Shown here in pieces: positions 7,256 to 17,062 of a stretch of DNA of 64,000 bases (positions within the stretch are counted from its first letter, which is position 1; the number at the start of each line of letters is the position of its first letter). This DNA comes from Lactobacillus sp. ESL0701 (lineage in GTDB: Bacteria; Bacillota; Bacilli; Lactobacillales; Lactobacillaceae), in NCBI RefSeq assembly GCF_029433445.1, contig NZ_JAQTIC010000006.1:1-64000 (forward strand), given 5' to 3'. A model generated the notes under the pieces. The model had not been told where the DNA came from. It searched no databases and saw only the letters and a list, made by a program, of their open reading frames with translations. The translations under genes and the position numbers were made by a program.

Positions 7256-10123
7256 TTATTTTTTGATGCGCTTATTCTTGCGACCCCAATGCACACCTTC
7301 ATAAGTCAGCTTAACTGCTGCTGATAAGGTAATTGGCATAATAAAGACCAGAATAATCAAGCCAATAATTACGGCTAATGCCACTTCAATCAAGGTTGGA
7401 ATACCAGACGGGATTAAAGCCGCAAACGTACCGCCAAGAATGATTGCCGCCGAGATAACAACAGTCCCAATAATTCCGCAGGCTTTCAAAATCCGCTCAC
7501 TTGGCTTGACGCCCTCAATTTCTCGATAACGTGTCATTAAGAAGATGCTGTAATCAACACCTAAAGCAATCAACATAATGAAGCTAAAGAATGGTGTATT
7601 CCATGTCAGCATACTATTGCCCAGCAATGCCTTGACCAGCCACTCGCTAATTGATAATGAGCAGAAGTAAGCAAGCAGCAGTGTTCCCAGGATATATAGT
7701 GGCTGCAATAATGATCTAGTAACAAAGATCAAAGCAATGCCGATACCAACAAGCATAATAGCCGCGGTTCTAATAAAGTCCCCGTTAGCAACCTGCTTAA
7801 TGTCAGCAATCTTGGAACTTTCACCGCCCATGGCAACTGTTGCCTTTTCTAAGCGGGTTCCTTGCAGTGATTTCTTGGCCATTTGGCTGAGTTCTTTGAC
7901 TTCGTTAGTTGCCTTGGCGCTACTTGGATTTGAATTAAAGACCAGCATTAACATCGCGGACTTCTTATTCGGACTCAAGTAGACCTTAATTGAATCTTGG
8001 AACATATCCGATTTGATAAATTCAGTTGGAATATAGAAAGTATCAGCTGCAGAAGAACTAGCTAAACCGGTTAAGTATGATGCACCTTGACCTAGACCAC
8101 TATTAACAGTATCAACACCCGAAGTAATCTTTGGCGTGCTAGTTGCTAATTTACCAGCTCCTGAACTCAGTTGACCTGTACTTGAATTTAATTGACCAAT
8201 GCCACTATTAAGACTAGCAGCTCCTGAACTTAATTGGTTAGAAGCAGACGCTAAACTACCAACACCTGATTGTAATTGTCCCATTTGGCTATTAGTATCT
8301 GGCATACTTGCCGAAGCAGTAGACCATGATTTAGATAGAGCCGCACCCGCAGCTTGCATAACTGCCGACCGTTGTCTTTGTGACAAGCCAGGAATTTTAG
8401 CCACATTACGGGTCAAATTCTCTTGGTAGCTCTGTTCAAGATTAGCCTTGATACTCTGCTGCTGACTAGCCATGGACTGTGAACTGGATGCTAATTGTGA
8501 ATTCAACTGGTTTAAACCTGATGCTAATTGTTGACTACCACTCTGCAGCTTGCTGGAACCACCTTGCAGGGTGCTAGCACCGTTTTGCAATTGATCAGTA
8601 CCATTAGCTAATTGATTAGCACCTAACGTCACTTTTTTGCTGGCTTTACTTAACTTGTTTAAGCCGCTGCGCGCTTGATCAACACCATTATTAACCGTGT
8701 TCAATTGATTATTAACATATAGCTGCTGGATACTTTCACCATAAGGCTGGGTAACTGAGGTTACAAAAGATACATCCTTAGAAGCCTGTAATTGTCTTGT
8801 TAATTGATCAATCAGCTTCAGATCTGCCTCATTGTCAAGACGGTGATTGCTCTTAATATAGAGCGTGGTCGGCTCAGCCATTCCCTTAGAGAAGTGCTTT
8901 TCTACAACCTGCAGTCCTGCCTTAGCTGGGACACTATCCGCAATTTCATCAGTATCATCGTAATTTAAATGTCCCGAGTAAAACAGTGCAAATGGTGTTA
9001 CTACAACTGCCAAGATTATTAAGTAAACAATTGGGTGAGCCAACGTTCCCTTAGAAATCCCGTGCCATAATTTGTCCTCGTGTTCGCCGGTAAATTTCTT
9101 AACTGGCCAGAACATTTTTTCGCCTAGAACAGCCATAAAGAACGGGTTCAGCGTTAACAAAACAACTAGCAAGACGGCAACACCAACAGCAACACCAACA
9201 GCTGATTGATAAATCGAAAACTTAGCTAAACTTAGGGCTGTAAAACCGATTAAAATCGAAGACCCAGAATACAAAATTGTCTTGCCGGCAACCTTTAAGG
9301 CATTCTTCATCGCCTTGTAGCGATCCATCCCCATGCCGAGGTCTTCTTTAAACTTGTCGTACAGCAGGATATTATAGTCGGTGCCAATTCCAAACAACAC
9401 AATAATCATGAAGACTTGCGTAAAGTTTGAAAATGGGAAATTATTATGCGCCACCAAGTTAGTCACAATTGAAAAGGCCGTGATAAACGATACCCCAACC
9501 GTTAATAATGAAATCAGCGGCACAATCGGTGACTTAAAGACGATTACTAGAACAATAAAGATAAAGATGACCGTAATTAATTCAGTCTTCTTAATCCCCT
9601 CTTGAATTGAATTAGTGAAGGCATTTTGCAAAACATCCGCGCCCGTGACATAAGTCTTCACGCCTGCAGTTTTGACCGCGTTAGTTAATTGCGACTCCAC
9701 ATCATTAATTGGCGCGTGCTTTTTAGCAACATTAACCTGCATAATCCAAGTCGTGCCGTCTTTTGCTTCCAACTTCTTCTTGGTGGCAATATTATCTTCA
9801 GGCCCTAAGACTTGCTTGATGCCGTACTTATCTTGATGACTTTTAAGGTTATCAATCGTTTGGTTGATAGCCACCTTATCATCATCTGTTATCTTGCCCT
9901 TATCCTTATTAAACACAACCGCAATTTGGTAAGTATTCTTTTGCTTGGGACCCCAATCATTTTGAATTGATTGAGCCACCTCGCTTTGAACATTTTGCGG
10001 GAGAGAAACATTTGAGTGCTCACGTGTTAACCCAGTAATATCAGGTAAAGCAATCACAGAAATAATTAAAATTAAAACCCATGCGATTAATGAAAAGACA
10101 TGATTTTTTAGTAGTTTTTGCAC
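7256..10123 (-). CDS. MMPL/RND-superfamily exporter
   Basis: A 955-residue membrane transporter of the MMPL (YdfJ-like) family, driven by the proton gradient, with two sets of six membrane segments separated by a large extracellular region. That region, about residues 480-690, is built of repeated heptads of the form LxxGxxxLxxG rich in Ser, Gln and Asn, expected to form a long coiled coil. Lipids, antimicrobials or cell-envelope compounds are possible cargo. The start is GTG with AAAGGA upstream. It is co-transcribed with the TetR gene 14 bases upstream, which probably represses both. Confidence 0.88.
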   Translation of the reverse strand: MQKLLKNHVFSLIAWVLILIISVIALPDITGLTREHSNVSLPQNVQSEVAQSIQNDWGPKQKNTYQIAVVFNKDKGKITDDDKVAINQTIDNLKSHQDKYGIKQVLGPEDNIATKKKLEAKDGTTWIMQVNVAKKHAPINDVESQLTNAVKTAGVKTYVTGADVLQNAFTNSIQEGIKKTELITVIFIFIVLVIVFKSPIVPLISLLTVGVSFITAFSIVTNLVAHNNFPFSNFTQVFMIIVLFGIGTDYNILLYDKFKEDLGMGMDRYKAMKNALKVAGKTILYSGSSILIGFTALSLAKFSIYQSAVGVAVGVAVLLVVLLTLNPFFMAVLGEKMFWPVKKFTGEHEDKLWHGISKGTLAHPIVYLIILAVVVTPFALFYSGHLNYDDTDEIADSVPAKAGLQVVEKHFSKGMAEPTTLYIKSNHRLDNEADLKLIDQLTRQLQASKDVSFVTSVTQPYGESIQQLYVNNQLNTVNNGVDQARSGLNKLSKASKKVTLGANQLANGTDQLQNGASTLQGGSSKLQSGSQQLASGLNQLNSQLASSSQSMASQQQSIKANLEQSYQENLTRNVAKIPGLSQRQRSAVMQAAGAALSKSWSTASASMPDTNSQMGQLQSGVGSLASASNQLSSGAASLNSGIGQLNSSTGQLSSGAGKLATSTPKITSGVDTVNSGLGQGASYLTGLASSSAADTFYIPTEFIKSDMFQDSIKVYLSPNKKSAMLMLVFNSNPSSAKATNEVKELSQMAKKSLQGTRLEKATVAMGGESSKIADIKQVANGDFIRTAAIMLVGIGIALIFVTRSLLQPLYILGTLLLAYFCSLSISEWLVKALLGNSMLTWNTPFFSFIMLIALGVDYSIFLMTRYREIEGVKPSERILKACGIIGTVVISAAIILGGTFAALIPSGIPTLIEVALAVIIGLIILVFIMPITLSAAVKLTYEGVHWGRKNKRIKK

Positions 10124-10137
10124 TCTACTTTTCCTTT

Positions 10138-10701
10138 CTAATCTTCTAAAGCCTGCTTTGGCTGAACCAGCTGCAGCAATAATTTATGGTAACCTTGATC
10201 AGCCTCATCATCAGTTTCATCGGTAAACGATGATGACACATCCAAAAAGACATAACCAAGAACTGCACCAATTAAAGCGTGAAGTGATACCTTACTATCA
10301 TGACGCAAGTTTAATCTTTCAGCCAAGGCAATAATATTCATGATTTCTTGACTGATCGCATCATCCTGCTGGTATTCGTTTAAATGATACAAAATACTAA
10401 GCAGTGCGGGATCATGCAAAATAAAATCTCGTACAATATCCGCAAATTTAAGCAGCGCCTCAACACCTGACAAGCCAATTAAATTTTCTACCAACCGTTT
10501 ACCCAGTAATTTAATTCGACTGGCACCGACAAGCGACAACAACTGCTTGCGTCCCGAAACATAGTGGTAAAGCGATTGCGACCGCACACCTAGCTCCTTA
10601 GCCAAATTGGGCAGGGTCATTTTCGAAAGACCTTTCTGCGCAATCATTTCGGTTGCCTTCGCAATCACTTTACTTAAGTCAAGGCTCCTTTTTTGAACCA
10701 T
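10138..10701 (-). CDS. TetR/AcrR family regulator of the MMPL exporter
   Basis: A 187-residue one-component repressor. The N-terminal helix-turn-helix (MTLPNLAKELGVRSQSLYHYV) is typical; the C-terminal ligand domain is of the TetR WHG-like type. The ATG follows a strong GAGGAGG site. It is the first gene of the unit that includes the exporter, so autoregulation with induction by exporter substrate is the likely scheme. A weak inverted repeat TTACA-N10-TGTAA lies at 10754-10773 upstream and could be an operator, but is not convincing. Confidence 0.85.
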   Translation of the reverse strand: MVQKRSLDLSKVIAKATEMIAQKGLSKMTLPNLAKELGVRSQSLYHYVSGRKQLLSLVGASRIKLLGKRLVENLIGLSGVEALLKFADIVRDFILHDPALLSILYHLNEYQQDDAISQEIMNIIALAERLNLRHDSKVSLHALIGAVLGYVFLDVSSSFTDETDDEADQGYHKLLLQLVQPKQALED

Positions 10702-10790
10702 TCCACGCCTCCTCTACTAGCACGAGGAATAATATAACACTACAAAGTGAAGATTACAATCTACAAGCTGTAAATTATTTTTATTTAAAC

Positions 10791-10816
10791 AAAAAAGCCT
10801 TACTAATGTAAGGCTT
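10791..10816 (-). terminator. Terminator after the corA operon
   Basis: The stem AAGCCTTA / TAAGGCTT with a 6-base loop is followed by six T on the minus strand, immediately after the downstream gene's stop. Confidence 0.85.
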
Positions 10817-10826
10817 GTCTTCATTA

Positions 10827-11747
10827 TTATTTAAAAAAGCGATTAATAGTCTGTCCCAAACTAGCAAAAGCCGCATCATCACTGCACCAAACACTCATAC
10901 AATATGCATGAGCGCCATTTTGGACAATTGCCACTGCCGACTTACTATCAGAAACCGTGTATATTTGACCATGAAGTCCGTGAACCAGCTGCGACTTAGA
11001 CCGTGTTAGATTGAGCGCGCCTAAAGCTAAATTCGCATATTGCCGACTGAGAGTTTTATTCTGGTATAAATTACTCATTACATTAGCTAAGTCAGTTGCC
11101 GTCGTCATGCTTACTGGATCAGCAGTAAACTTTTTGCCAACCTTAGTCTTAGTCGCGCCCATTTGGTCAATAATTTCATTAACTTTACTTGGACCAACTT
11201 TGCGCAACAAGGCATTAGCAGCAGTCTTATTGCCATGCATCATTGCCTGCTTTAAGTAAGCAATGCCATAAGCATAGCCGGGTTTTAACATTTGCTCACC
11301 CTTAACGCGATCAGCCTTTTTGATTTTTATTGCCGTGCGTGAAGTTAACTTGCCATGCTGCTCCTGGTAGTAAATCGCGGCTAATAAATATAGCCGGCTG
11401 CTGGCAGTCACGCCATGTGCCTTAACAGTATTATTAACTCGGGCAAACTTGTGCGAATTTAAGTCCTGCACACAGACTTGATAACTCTTGTCTTTGCCCA
11501 TCACCTGTTCAATTTGCTCAGCCCAATCCTGGTCGCTGCCGGATTCAATTTTAACATCTGCGGTATATTCAACTTCGGCAACGCTTTGTTCATGACCTTT
11601 TTTAGCTGCAGCACCTTTTTTAACTACTTTATTTTGCAGACTGACAATATGCACACTGGTATTTTCAACTCGCTTTAAATTGGCTGAATAAAGCATAAAC
11701 GACAAAAGTGCCGCAATTAATGAGCCAACCACAATTTTATTTTTCAT
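10827..11747 (-). CDS. Membrane-anchored beta-lactamase-fold protein, probably non-catalytic
   Basis: A 306-residue extracellular protein with an N-terminal membrane segment (residues 5-21) and a class A beta-lactamase / penicillin-binding-like domain from about residue 75. The usual active-site helix is recognisable (ASSRLYLLAAIYY, 115-127), but the SxxK lysine is absent: the serines are followed by Arg-Leu-Tyr. The SDN region reads NKTAANALL, and no KTG triad is clear. It may have lost peptidase activity, or act as a binding protein. The gene lies 13 bases after corA in the same operon. It should not be read as an antibiotic-resistance gene. Confidence 0.65.
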   Translation of the reverse strand: MKNKIVVGSLIAALLSFMLYSANLKRVENTSVHIVSLQNKVVKKGAAAKKGHEQSVAEVEYTADVKIESGSDQDWAEQIEQVMGKDKSYQVCVQDLNSHKFARVNNTVKAHGVTASSRLYLLAAIYYQEQHGKLTSRTAIKIKKADRVKGEQMLKPGYAYGIAYLKQAMMHGNKTAANALLRKVGPSKVNEIIDQMGATKTKVGKKFTADPVSMTTATDLANVMSNLYQNKTLSRQYANLALGALNLTRSKSQLVHGLHGQIYTVSDSKSAVAIVQNGAHAYCMSVWCSDDAAFASLGQTINRFFK

Positions 11748-11760
11748 AAATTAGCCTCAA

Positions 11761-12687
11761 TTAAAAGAAATGATGTCGCTTCATTAACACGATTAACCAC
11801 ACCATCAAGACAATGGCAAAAACCGTAATCGCAATCCAGTCAGACGGTTTATGTCCCACTGGCAAGCTAACATTCATTCCGTAAAAACCAGTTAAAATTG
11901 TTGGAATTGTTAAAACTAATGACCACACCGTCAGGAATTTCATCGTATCATTCAGGTTATTGTTCATCATATTATTGGAAGTTGCGGATAAAGTTGCCGT
12001 TACCTGCTGTGAAATCTTCACCATTTCTGCAGCCTGATTAGATTCAATTAGGACATCATCTAACCGTTCGCGCGCATATTTAGTAAAGTCTAACTTTGAT
12101 AATTTTAAACTATGAAGCATCATTAAATCAGTTTGAATTGAGCTAGACAGATAAACCAAACTTTTTTCAATATTTGATAATTCCACTAAATCATGATTAT
12201 CAATGTCGTCAGACAATTTTTGATCCAAACTATTGCGTTCAACATCTAATTGTGTGATTGCCCGCTGAAAGTACTGTGATGAAAACAGCAAAAACTTCAT
12301 TAACAGTTCCGTCACATCTTGGGCTTGTGCCAATTTGCGCCGCATTGGCTGATCATTAAATTCATCAAAGACATAGCTGGTTGATTCCGTATGGAACGTA
12401 AAAATATTTTCACCAGAAACTAAAAAAGTAATTGGGTGCGACGTAAAGTGCTTAATCGACTTGGTCGGCCAAATAGGCACATCATAAACCAGCAGGTGAA
12501 TTTGCGTATGCGTATCATAGTCATAGTGTGGACGCTCGTGACGGTCAGAAATATAAGAAATCATATCAGGAGTGAAATTAAAATCATCTTGCAGCCTGTT
12601 GCTGTCTTCCTCACTCAAATTGCTGATGTCATACCATTTATATTCGGTATCTACAGGAAAAGATTGTTCTCTAATCACAGCGTTCAC
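11761..12687 (-). CDS. corA: CorA-family magnesium transporter
   Basis: Channel-type divalent-cation transporter of 308 residues. It has a long cytoplasmic N-terminal domain, a stalk helix, and two C-terminal membrane segments with the diagnostic YGMN motif after the first. The short basic end (LMKRHHFF) is typical. Mg2+ is the likeliest ion; Co2+ or Zn2+ efflux in relatives is possible. It is the first gene of a two-gene operon with the beta-lactamase-fold protein. Confidence 0.9.
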   Translation of the reverse strand: MNAVIREQSFPVDTEYKWYDISNLSEEDSNRLQDDFNFTPDMISYISDRHERPHYDYDTHTQIHLLVYDVPIWPTKSIKHFTSHPITFLVSGENIFTFHTESTSYVFDEFNDQPMRRKLAQAQDVTELLMKFLLFSSQYFQRAITQLDVERNSLDQKLSDDIDNHDLVELSNIEKSLVYLSSSIQTDLMMLHSLKLSKLDFTKYARERLDDVLIESNQAAEMVKISQQVTATLSATSNNMMNNNLNDTMKFLTVWSLVLTIPTILTGFYGMNVSLPVGHKPSDWIAITVFAIVLMVWLIVLMKRHHFF

Positions 12688-12772
12688 CCCTAGCTCTTTA
12701 ATCTAATTGACCACGAAAAAGATCAATCCTTATGCCTTATTTATCTTACCATTCAAGCAAAAAACAATAAAT

Positions 12773-12801
12773 AAAAAACAGACCCAACAGTCTGTTTTTT
12801 T
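12773..12801 (-). terminator. Terminator of the ABC-importer operon
   Basis: The stem AAAAAACAGAC / GTCTGTTTTTT with a 6-base loop lies after the last binding-protein gene; it has A and T runs on both sides. Confidence 0.85.
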
Positions 12802-12819
12802 ATAAAAATATTTACTTAA

Positions 12820-14121
12820 TTATTGCTTCCACGCAGCGTCAAATTTTGTCTTGCCTGTGTTAATGGCATTATTAACATTCTGCTTCTTTTGCGCGGCTGA
12901 CAAGATTGCTTGCATAATTGCTGGCAATTGACTATAAGTTGCACCAGAATCTTTAATTACTGGGACACTATACATCGTATTAGTCTGCAAAACATTCTCT
13001 AACTTAGCTGGCAGTTTCAAAGCCTTGTTAGCCTTATAGCTCTTAGTCTTAGCAACATTCTCATTAACTGGAATATAGCCAGTTGCTTTAGCCCACTTAG
13101 CTTGACTTGATTCGGAAGCTAAGAACTTCATATACATGAACGCTGCTGACTTTTGCATAGCCGTTGCGTGATTAAACATGTAGATGTCGGTTCCTTGCTG
13201 CATCGTGTATTTACTTGGACGCGCAGCAACATCATAAGTAAAACCTTTCTTGGCTGCCTGCTTAACCCAAGTTTCAGTTGATGAAGAAGTGACCATCATG
13301 GCTAACTTCTTGTTAGTAAATGGAATGTAGAGGTACTTGTCTGAACCTGGCATTCTAAAGTAACCGGCTTTTTCACCATCGGCAAAGTAATTGATGACCT
13401 TCTTAGATTCATTTCCAGCAAAATCAATCTTGCTGGAGAAGTTTTGCCCAGCATTCTTCATCCCTAATACGTAGTAGTTGTCCAAAGCATCAAAGCCAGC
13501 ACCAACTACCTTATGATTACTCTTTTGGTAAATTGTTTGCGCAGCCTGCTTTAATTCTGCCATTGTAGTTGGCACTTTCTTAATGCCATATTGCTTCAGC
13601 ATTGCTGGATTATAAATCAAAATTTCGATTGACTTGTTAAACGGAATCCCGTATTGGGTGCCATTAATCTTAGCACCATCAAGCAAGTCGGACTTAATGC
13701 TGCTTGCCGTTTGACTGCCCCAACCAACGTCCTTGTTATTAACGTATGGTGTCAGGTTAACCAACATCTTGTTCTTAGCGGCACTTTCGAGCCAATCAGG
13801 ATAAGCCTGAGTAATTGTCGGCAAGTCCTTTGGTGATTGCAAGGTTGAATTAATCTTAGCCTGTAAGTCGTTATAAGCACCCTGCTCTTCCAACTTAACT
13901 GTAATGTTAGGATTCTTCTTCTCAAATTCCTTGGTTAAGATCTTCAAAGTGTTTTCCTGTGCACCTTGCATTCCGTGCCAAAAAACAACCGTAGTTTTCT
14001 TAGTTACTTTAGGAATTTTAGTGTTAGTTGAAGTTGATGAATTGCTCTTTGAACAAGCAGCAGTTCCTATTAAAGCCAAGCCTGCCACTGCAAGAGTTGC
14101 AAGCTTTTTCCCGAATTTCAT
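12820..14121 (-). CDS. ABC importer substrate-binding lipoprotein (second copy)
   Basis: A 433-residue extracellular solute-binding protein of family 1 (MalE/UgpB type). It has a lipoprotein signal ending in the lipobox LIGTAAC, so the mature protein begins at a lipidated Cys. GGAGG lies 10 bases before the chosen ATG (14119-14121); an upstream in-frame Met, 17 codons earlier, lacks a site. It is closely similar along its whole length to the binding protein encoded just upstream, evidently by duplication. It delivers substrate to the importer encoded in the same direction at 17.0-19.8 kb. Its sequence resembles UgpB-like proteins of lactobacilli; the cargo is unproven. Confidence 0.88.
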   Translation of the reverse strand: MKFGKKLATLAVAGLALIGTAACSKSNSSTSTNTKIPKVTKKTTVVFWHGMQGAQENTLKILTKEFEKKNPNITVKLEEQGAYNDLQAKINSTLQSPKDLPTITQAYPDWLESAAKNKMLVNLTPYVNNKDVGWGSQTASSIKSDLLDGAKINGTQYGIPFNKSIEILIYNPAMLKQYGIKKVPTTMAELKQAAQTIYQKSNHKVVGAGFDALDNYYVLGMKNAGQNFSSKIDFAGNESKKVINYFADGEKAGYFRMPGSDKYLYIPFTNKKLAMMVTSSSTETWVKQAAKKGFTYDVAARPSKYTMQQGTDIYMFNHATAMQKSAAFMYMKFLASESSQAKWAKATGYIPVNENVAKTKSYKANKALKLPAKLENVLQTNTMYSVPVIKDSGATYSQLPAIMQAILSAAQKKQNVNNAINTGKTKFDAAWKQ

Positions 14122-14353
14122 TTTAGATTTTCCTCCAAAAATAATTGCTTTTAATCTGCAATAAAATACCAATTAATAATTCTTGTTAATTGTATAGCAA
14201 GCTCTGTAAAATTACAACTAAATTTTCACCAAAAATTCGGCTTTTGTAAAAATATCATATTTAATCATGGACAAAGTTCGTCTTTTATTTATCAAAATCA
14301 AAAAGATTACTAGTTTGTTCTAATTTTGTGAGCGATAAGTAGATATCCAATGC

Positions 14354-14386
14354 AAAAAATGCCTGCCCCACATAGGACAGACATTT
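14354..14386 (-). terminator. Terminator between the two binding-protein genes
   Basis: An imperfect hairpin (AATGTCTGTCC with GGGGCAGGCATT) followed by six T on the minus strand. It would make the second binding protein partly independent or reduce read-through into it. Confidence 0.65.
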
Positions 14387-14414
14387 TTAATTAGCATAAT
14401 TTGTTATTCAGTTT

Positions 14415-15719
14415 TTATTGTTGCCATGCAGCATCAAATTTTGACTTACCAGACTTGATTGCATTATCAACTGCCTGCTTCTTTTGCGCTGCAGACAGAA
14501 TATTTTGCATAATCGGATTGAGCTCACTATAAGCAGCACCGGCATTCTTAACAACCGGCACACTGTACAAGTTCTTCATTGCATCTTCCAGTTTAGCCGG
14601 CAGCTTAATCTTCTTGTTAGCCTTATATTCCTTAGAATCAACAACTTCTTGGTTAACCGGAATATAACCAGTCGCATTAGCCCATTCAAGTTGACTACTC
14701 TTGGAAACTAGGAACTTAATATACATAAAGGCAGCTGCTTTTTGTTCAGCAGTCGCATGTTTGAACATGTAAATGTCTGTTCCTTGCTGCATTGTGTATT
14801 TACCTGGACGCGGTGCCACATCATAAGTAAAACGATTGCCGACGCCCTTTTTAACAAAGCCTTCCCCAGCAGAAGTCCCGATATACATCGCTACTTTTTG
14901 ATTGGCAAAAGGACCTGATAAGTAATGTTCTGAACCAGCAATTTCAAAGTAACCAGCCTTAATACCATCGGCATAATAATTGATAACCTTCTTGGACGTA
15001 GTGCCATTGAAGTCAATCTTGCTTGAAAAATCAACTCCCTCATTCTTCATCCCTAAAGCATAGTAGTTAGATAAGGAATCAAAGCCAGCACCAACAACCT
15101 GGTGGTGACTCTTAGTATAAATAATTTGTGCGTCCTGCTTCAGTTCAGCCATTGTCGCTGGCGCTTTTTCAATACCATACTTCTTAAACATATCGGCATT
15201 ATAAGTCAGAGTTTCAATTGACTTATTAAACGGAATTCCGTATTGCACACCGCCAATTTGCGCGCCCGTGAGTAATGCCGGCTTAATCTTGGAAGCAGCT
15301 GTGCTGCCCCAGCCAACATTCTGATTATTAATGTAAGGCTTTAGGTCAACCAGCAACTTATTCTTGGATGCGGTATAGAGCCAATCGGGATAAGCCTGAG
15401 TAATCGTTGGCAAATTATTCGGCGACTGCAAAGTCGAATTGATTTTTGCCTGCAAATCATTGTATGCCCCTTGATTTTCCAACTTAACCGTAATATTAGG
15501 ATTCTTTTGCTCAAATTTCTGAGTCAACTTTTTCAGCGTTTCCTGTTGCACGCCAGTCATCCCATTCCAAAAGACAACAGTCGTCTTCTTGGTAATTTTA
15601 GCTGGGATTTTATCAGTACTCGTACCTGACGATGAAGACCCGCCATTAGAACATGCAGCCGTCCCCAGCAAAATTAATCCCGTGGCCAAAGCCGCAGCAA
15701 GCTTCTTACTAAATTTCAT
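14415..15719 (-). CDS. ABC importer substrate-binding lipoprotein (first copy)
   Basis: A 434-residue family 1 solute-binding lipoprotein. The signal peptide ends in LLGTAAC, followed by a Gly/Ser-rich linker. Motifs shared with its paralogue include TTVVFWNGM, ITQAYPDWL, YGIPFNKSIE and MQQGTDIYMF. The ATG follows AGGAGG. The gene sits 47 bases after the metallo-hydrolase gene and belongs to the same operon as the permeases and ATPase. The two paralogues differ mainly in the middle of the C-terminal lobe, so they may bind related but different ligands. Confidence 0.9.
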   Translation of the reverse strand: MKFSKKLAAALATGLILLGTAACSNGGSSSSGTSTDKIPAKITKKTTVVFWNGMTGVQQETLKKLTQKFEQKNPNITVKLENQGAYNDLQAKINSTLQSPNNLPTITQAYPDWLYTASKNKLLVDLKPYINNQNVGWGSTAASKIKPALLTGAQIGGVQYGIPFNKSIETLTYNADMFKKYGIEKAPATMAELKQDAQIIYTKSHHQVVGAGFDSLSNYYALGMKNEGVDFSSKIDFNGTTSKKVINYYADGIKAGYFEIAGSEHYLSGPFANQKVAMYIGTSAGEGFVKKGVGNRFTYDVAPRPGKYTMQQGTDIYMFKHATAEQKAAAFMYIKFLVSKSSQLEWANATGYIPVNQEVVDSKEYKANKKIKLPAKLEDAMKNLYSVPVVKNAGAAYSELNPIMQNILSAAQKKQAVDNAIKSGKSKFDAAWQQ

Positions 15720-15766
15720 TAGGTAAACCTCCTAAAAATAAAAACTAAACAACAATTTTTGATTCA

Positions 15767-17062
15767 CTAAAGCGTAATTGTTTGCTTACGCTTAGGTAAA
15801 ATCCGTTTACCAAATGGGTTCTCCTCCAGCTCCGGGTGCAATGTGTGTACCGGGATTAGTATTGCTGGCTGAACCTCGCCAATAATTTCTCTGAGTTCTT
15901 TAACATCAGCGTGACCCGAGCAGCGCAACGCCTTAAACTCAATCTTCTTTGCATTAAACTGCTGGACAAACGGTTGATATGCCGGATCAAATTCGCCTAA
16001 CGGCTCGGCATTAGAATGAAGATAAATGCCGCCCTCCTGCAACTTGTCAAAGTCGGCTACTGCTTGCCACAAATACTTGCTCTTGTCTGCCAGCAATTCT
16101 TGATAAGGAACTGCTAGTTCAGGCTTTAGATCAGCAAGCTTTTCATCTTGCGGCAAGTAATAATACGGATAATCCTTGTTTAAACTTTCTTTGAGCAAAT
16201 GTGCCCGCGCCGCATGCAAGACAACTTGCCGCGGCGAGTCGCTGATAATTCTTAACAAGCGTTCGACATTTGTCGGATAAGTATTAAAGGTCAACTGGCG
16301 GCTAGGATTATCTTCTTGCAACTTCACTATCTGCTCCGTCAATTCCTGCTCATTTTTCGGACCAGTAAACTCCTCGCTACTTTGGTCATGATGTTCTTCT
16401 GGCCACGAAACACCAGTACCTTCAATAATTAACACGTCGCTACCCTTAGCAGCTGCTAAAAATTGGTATACCCAGTCGGGATGATATCCATGCAGTCGAA
16501 TATCACCCGTATAGGCAATTCTCTTATCTGGCGTTGTCACAATTAAGCCAGTTGCTCCATAGGCATCGTGATCGCTTGGCCATACTTCAAGGGTGATATC
16601 ACCAACCTTAATTGGCTGACGAAATTCAGCCGCAATAATTGGTCTGGTATAATTAGCCGCATGTCCTGCAGCCGGCAATAGAAAATCTCCCCGTTCATTG
16701 AGCGCCGGCAGCATTTTAGCAGTAATCGGTCCCGCATAAAGTGGTATCTCTGGTGCCAAAAAGTTCATTGCCTTGCTGTGGTCAAGATGAAGGTGCGACA
16801 GATAAGCAGCGACATGTTCAAATTTTTCATGATTAATCGCCTTACCCGTCAATTGGGGATCGTAAAAGTTGGGAACATCCCCAATTAGCCTGTTTTTAAT
16901 TAACGTTGCAAAATTTTCATCCGGCAAGTTTAACTCTGGTCGATAAACTTCACCTAGGTCAAACAGCACGTGCGACTTATGATAAGCAACCTCAATCATT
17001 GGTCCACCAATTGTCGTCAAGCCATTATAAAAAGTAATTGTTGTTCTATCCTTTAAGGTCAT
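15767..17062 (-). CDS. Metallo-beta-lactamase-fold hydrolase in the ABC-importer operon
   Basis: A 431-residue cytoplasmic MBL-fold enzyme. Visible metal-site motifs are SHLHLDHS, SDHDAYG, AYTGDIRLHG, and the C-terminal CSGHADVKEL and PVHT, the RNase J / RMMBL-like arrangement. The ATG at 17060-17062 is chosen because AAGGAG lies 9 bases before it; an in-frame TTG three codons upstream abuts that site. The start overlaps the end of the permease gene by 17 bases, so it is coupled to the transporter. RNA, phosphodiesters or another imported compound are possible substrates; the operon position favours processing of the imported solute. Confidence 0.75.
   Translation of the reverse strand: MTLKDRTTITFYNGLTTIGGPMIEVAYHKSHVLFDLGEVYRPELNLPDENFATLIKNRLIGDVPNFYDPQLTGKAINHEKFEHVAAYLSHLHLDHSKAMNFLAPEIPLYAGPITAKMLPALNERGDFLLPAAGHAANYTRPIIAAEFRQPIKVGDITLEVWPSDHDAYGATGLIVTTPDKRIAYTGDIRLHGYHPDWVYQFLAAAKGSDVLIIEGTGVSWPEEHHDQSSEEFTGPKNEQELTEQIVKLQEDNPSRQLTFNTYPTNVERLLRIISDSPRQVVLHAARAHLLKESLNKDYPYYYLPQDEKLADLKPELAVPYQELLADKSKYLWQAVADFDKLQEGGIYLHSNAEPLGEFDPAYQPFVQQFNAKKIEFKALRCSGHADVKELREIIGEVQPAILIPVHTLHPELEENPFGKRILPKRKQTITL

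Noticed and set aside
10754-10773. TTACA-N10-TGTAA as operator of the MMPL-unit TetR
   Set aside because: Short arms and long spacing in an AT-rich stretch; could be chance.
10827-11747. Beta-lactam resistance gene
   Set aside because: The catalytic Lys of SxxK is missing and no KTG triad is visible, so beta-lactamase activity is not supported.
15767-17062. RNase J as the housekeeping enzyme
   Set aside because: It is shorter than RNase J (about 550 residues) and encoded inside an importer operon, so a dedicated role is more likely.
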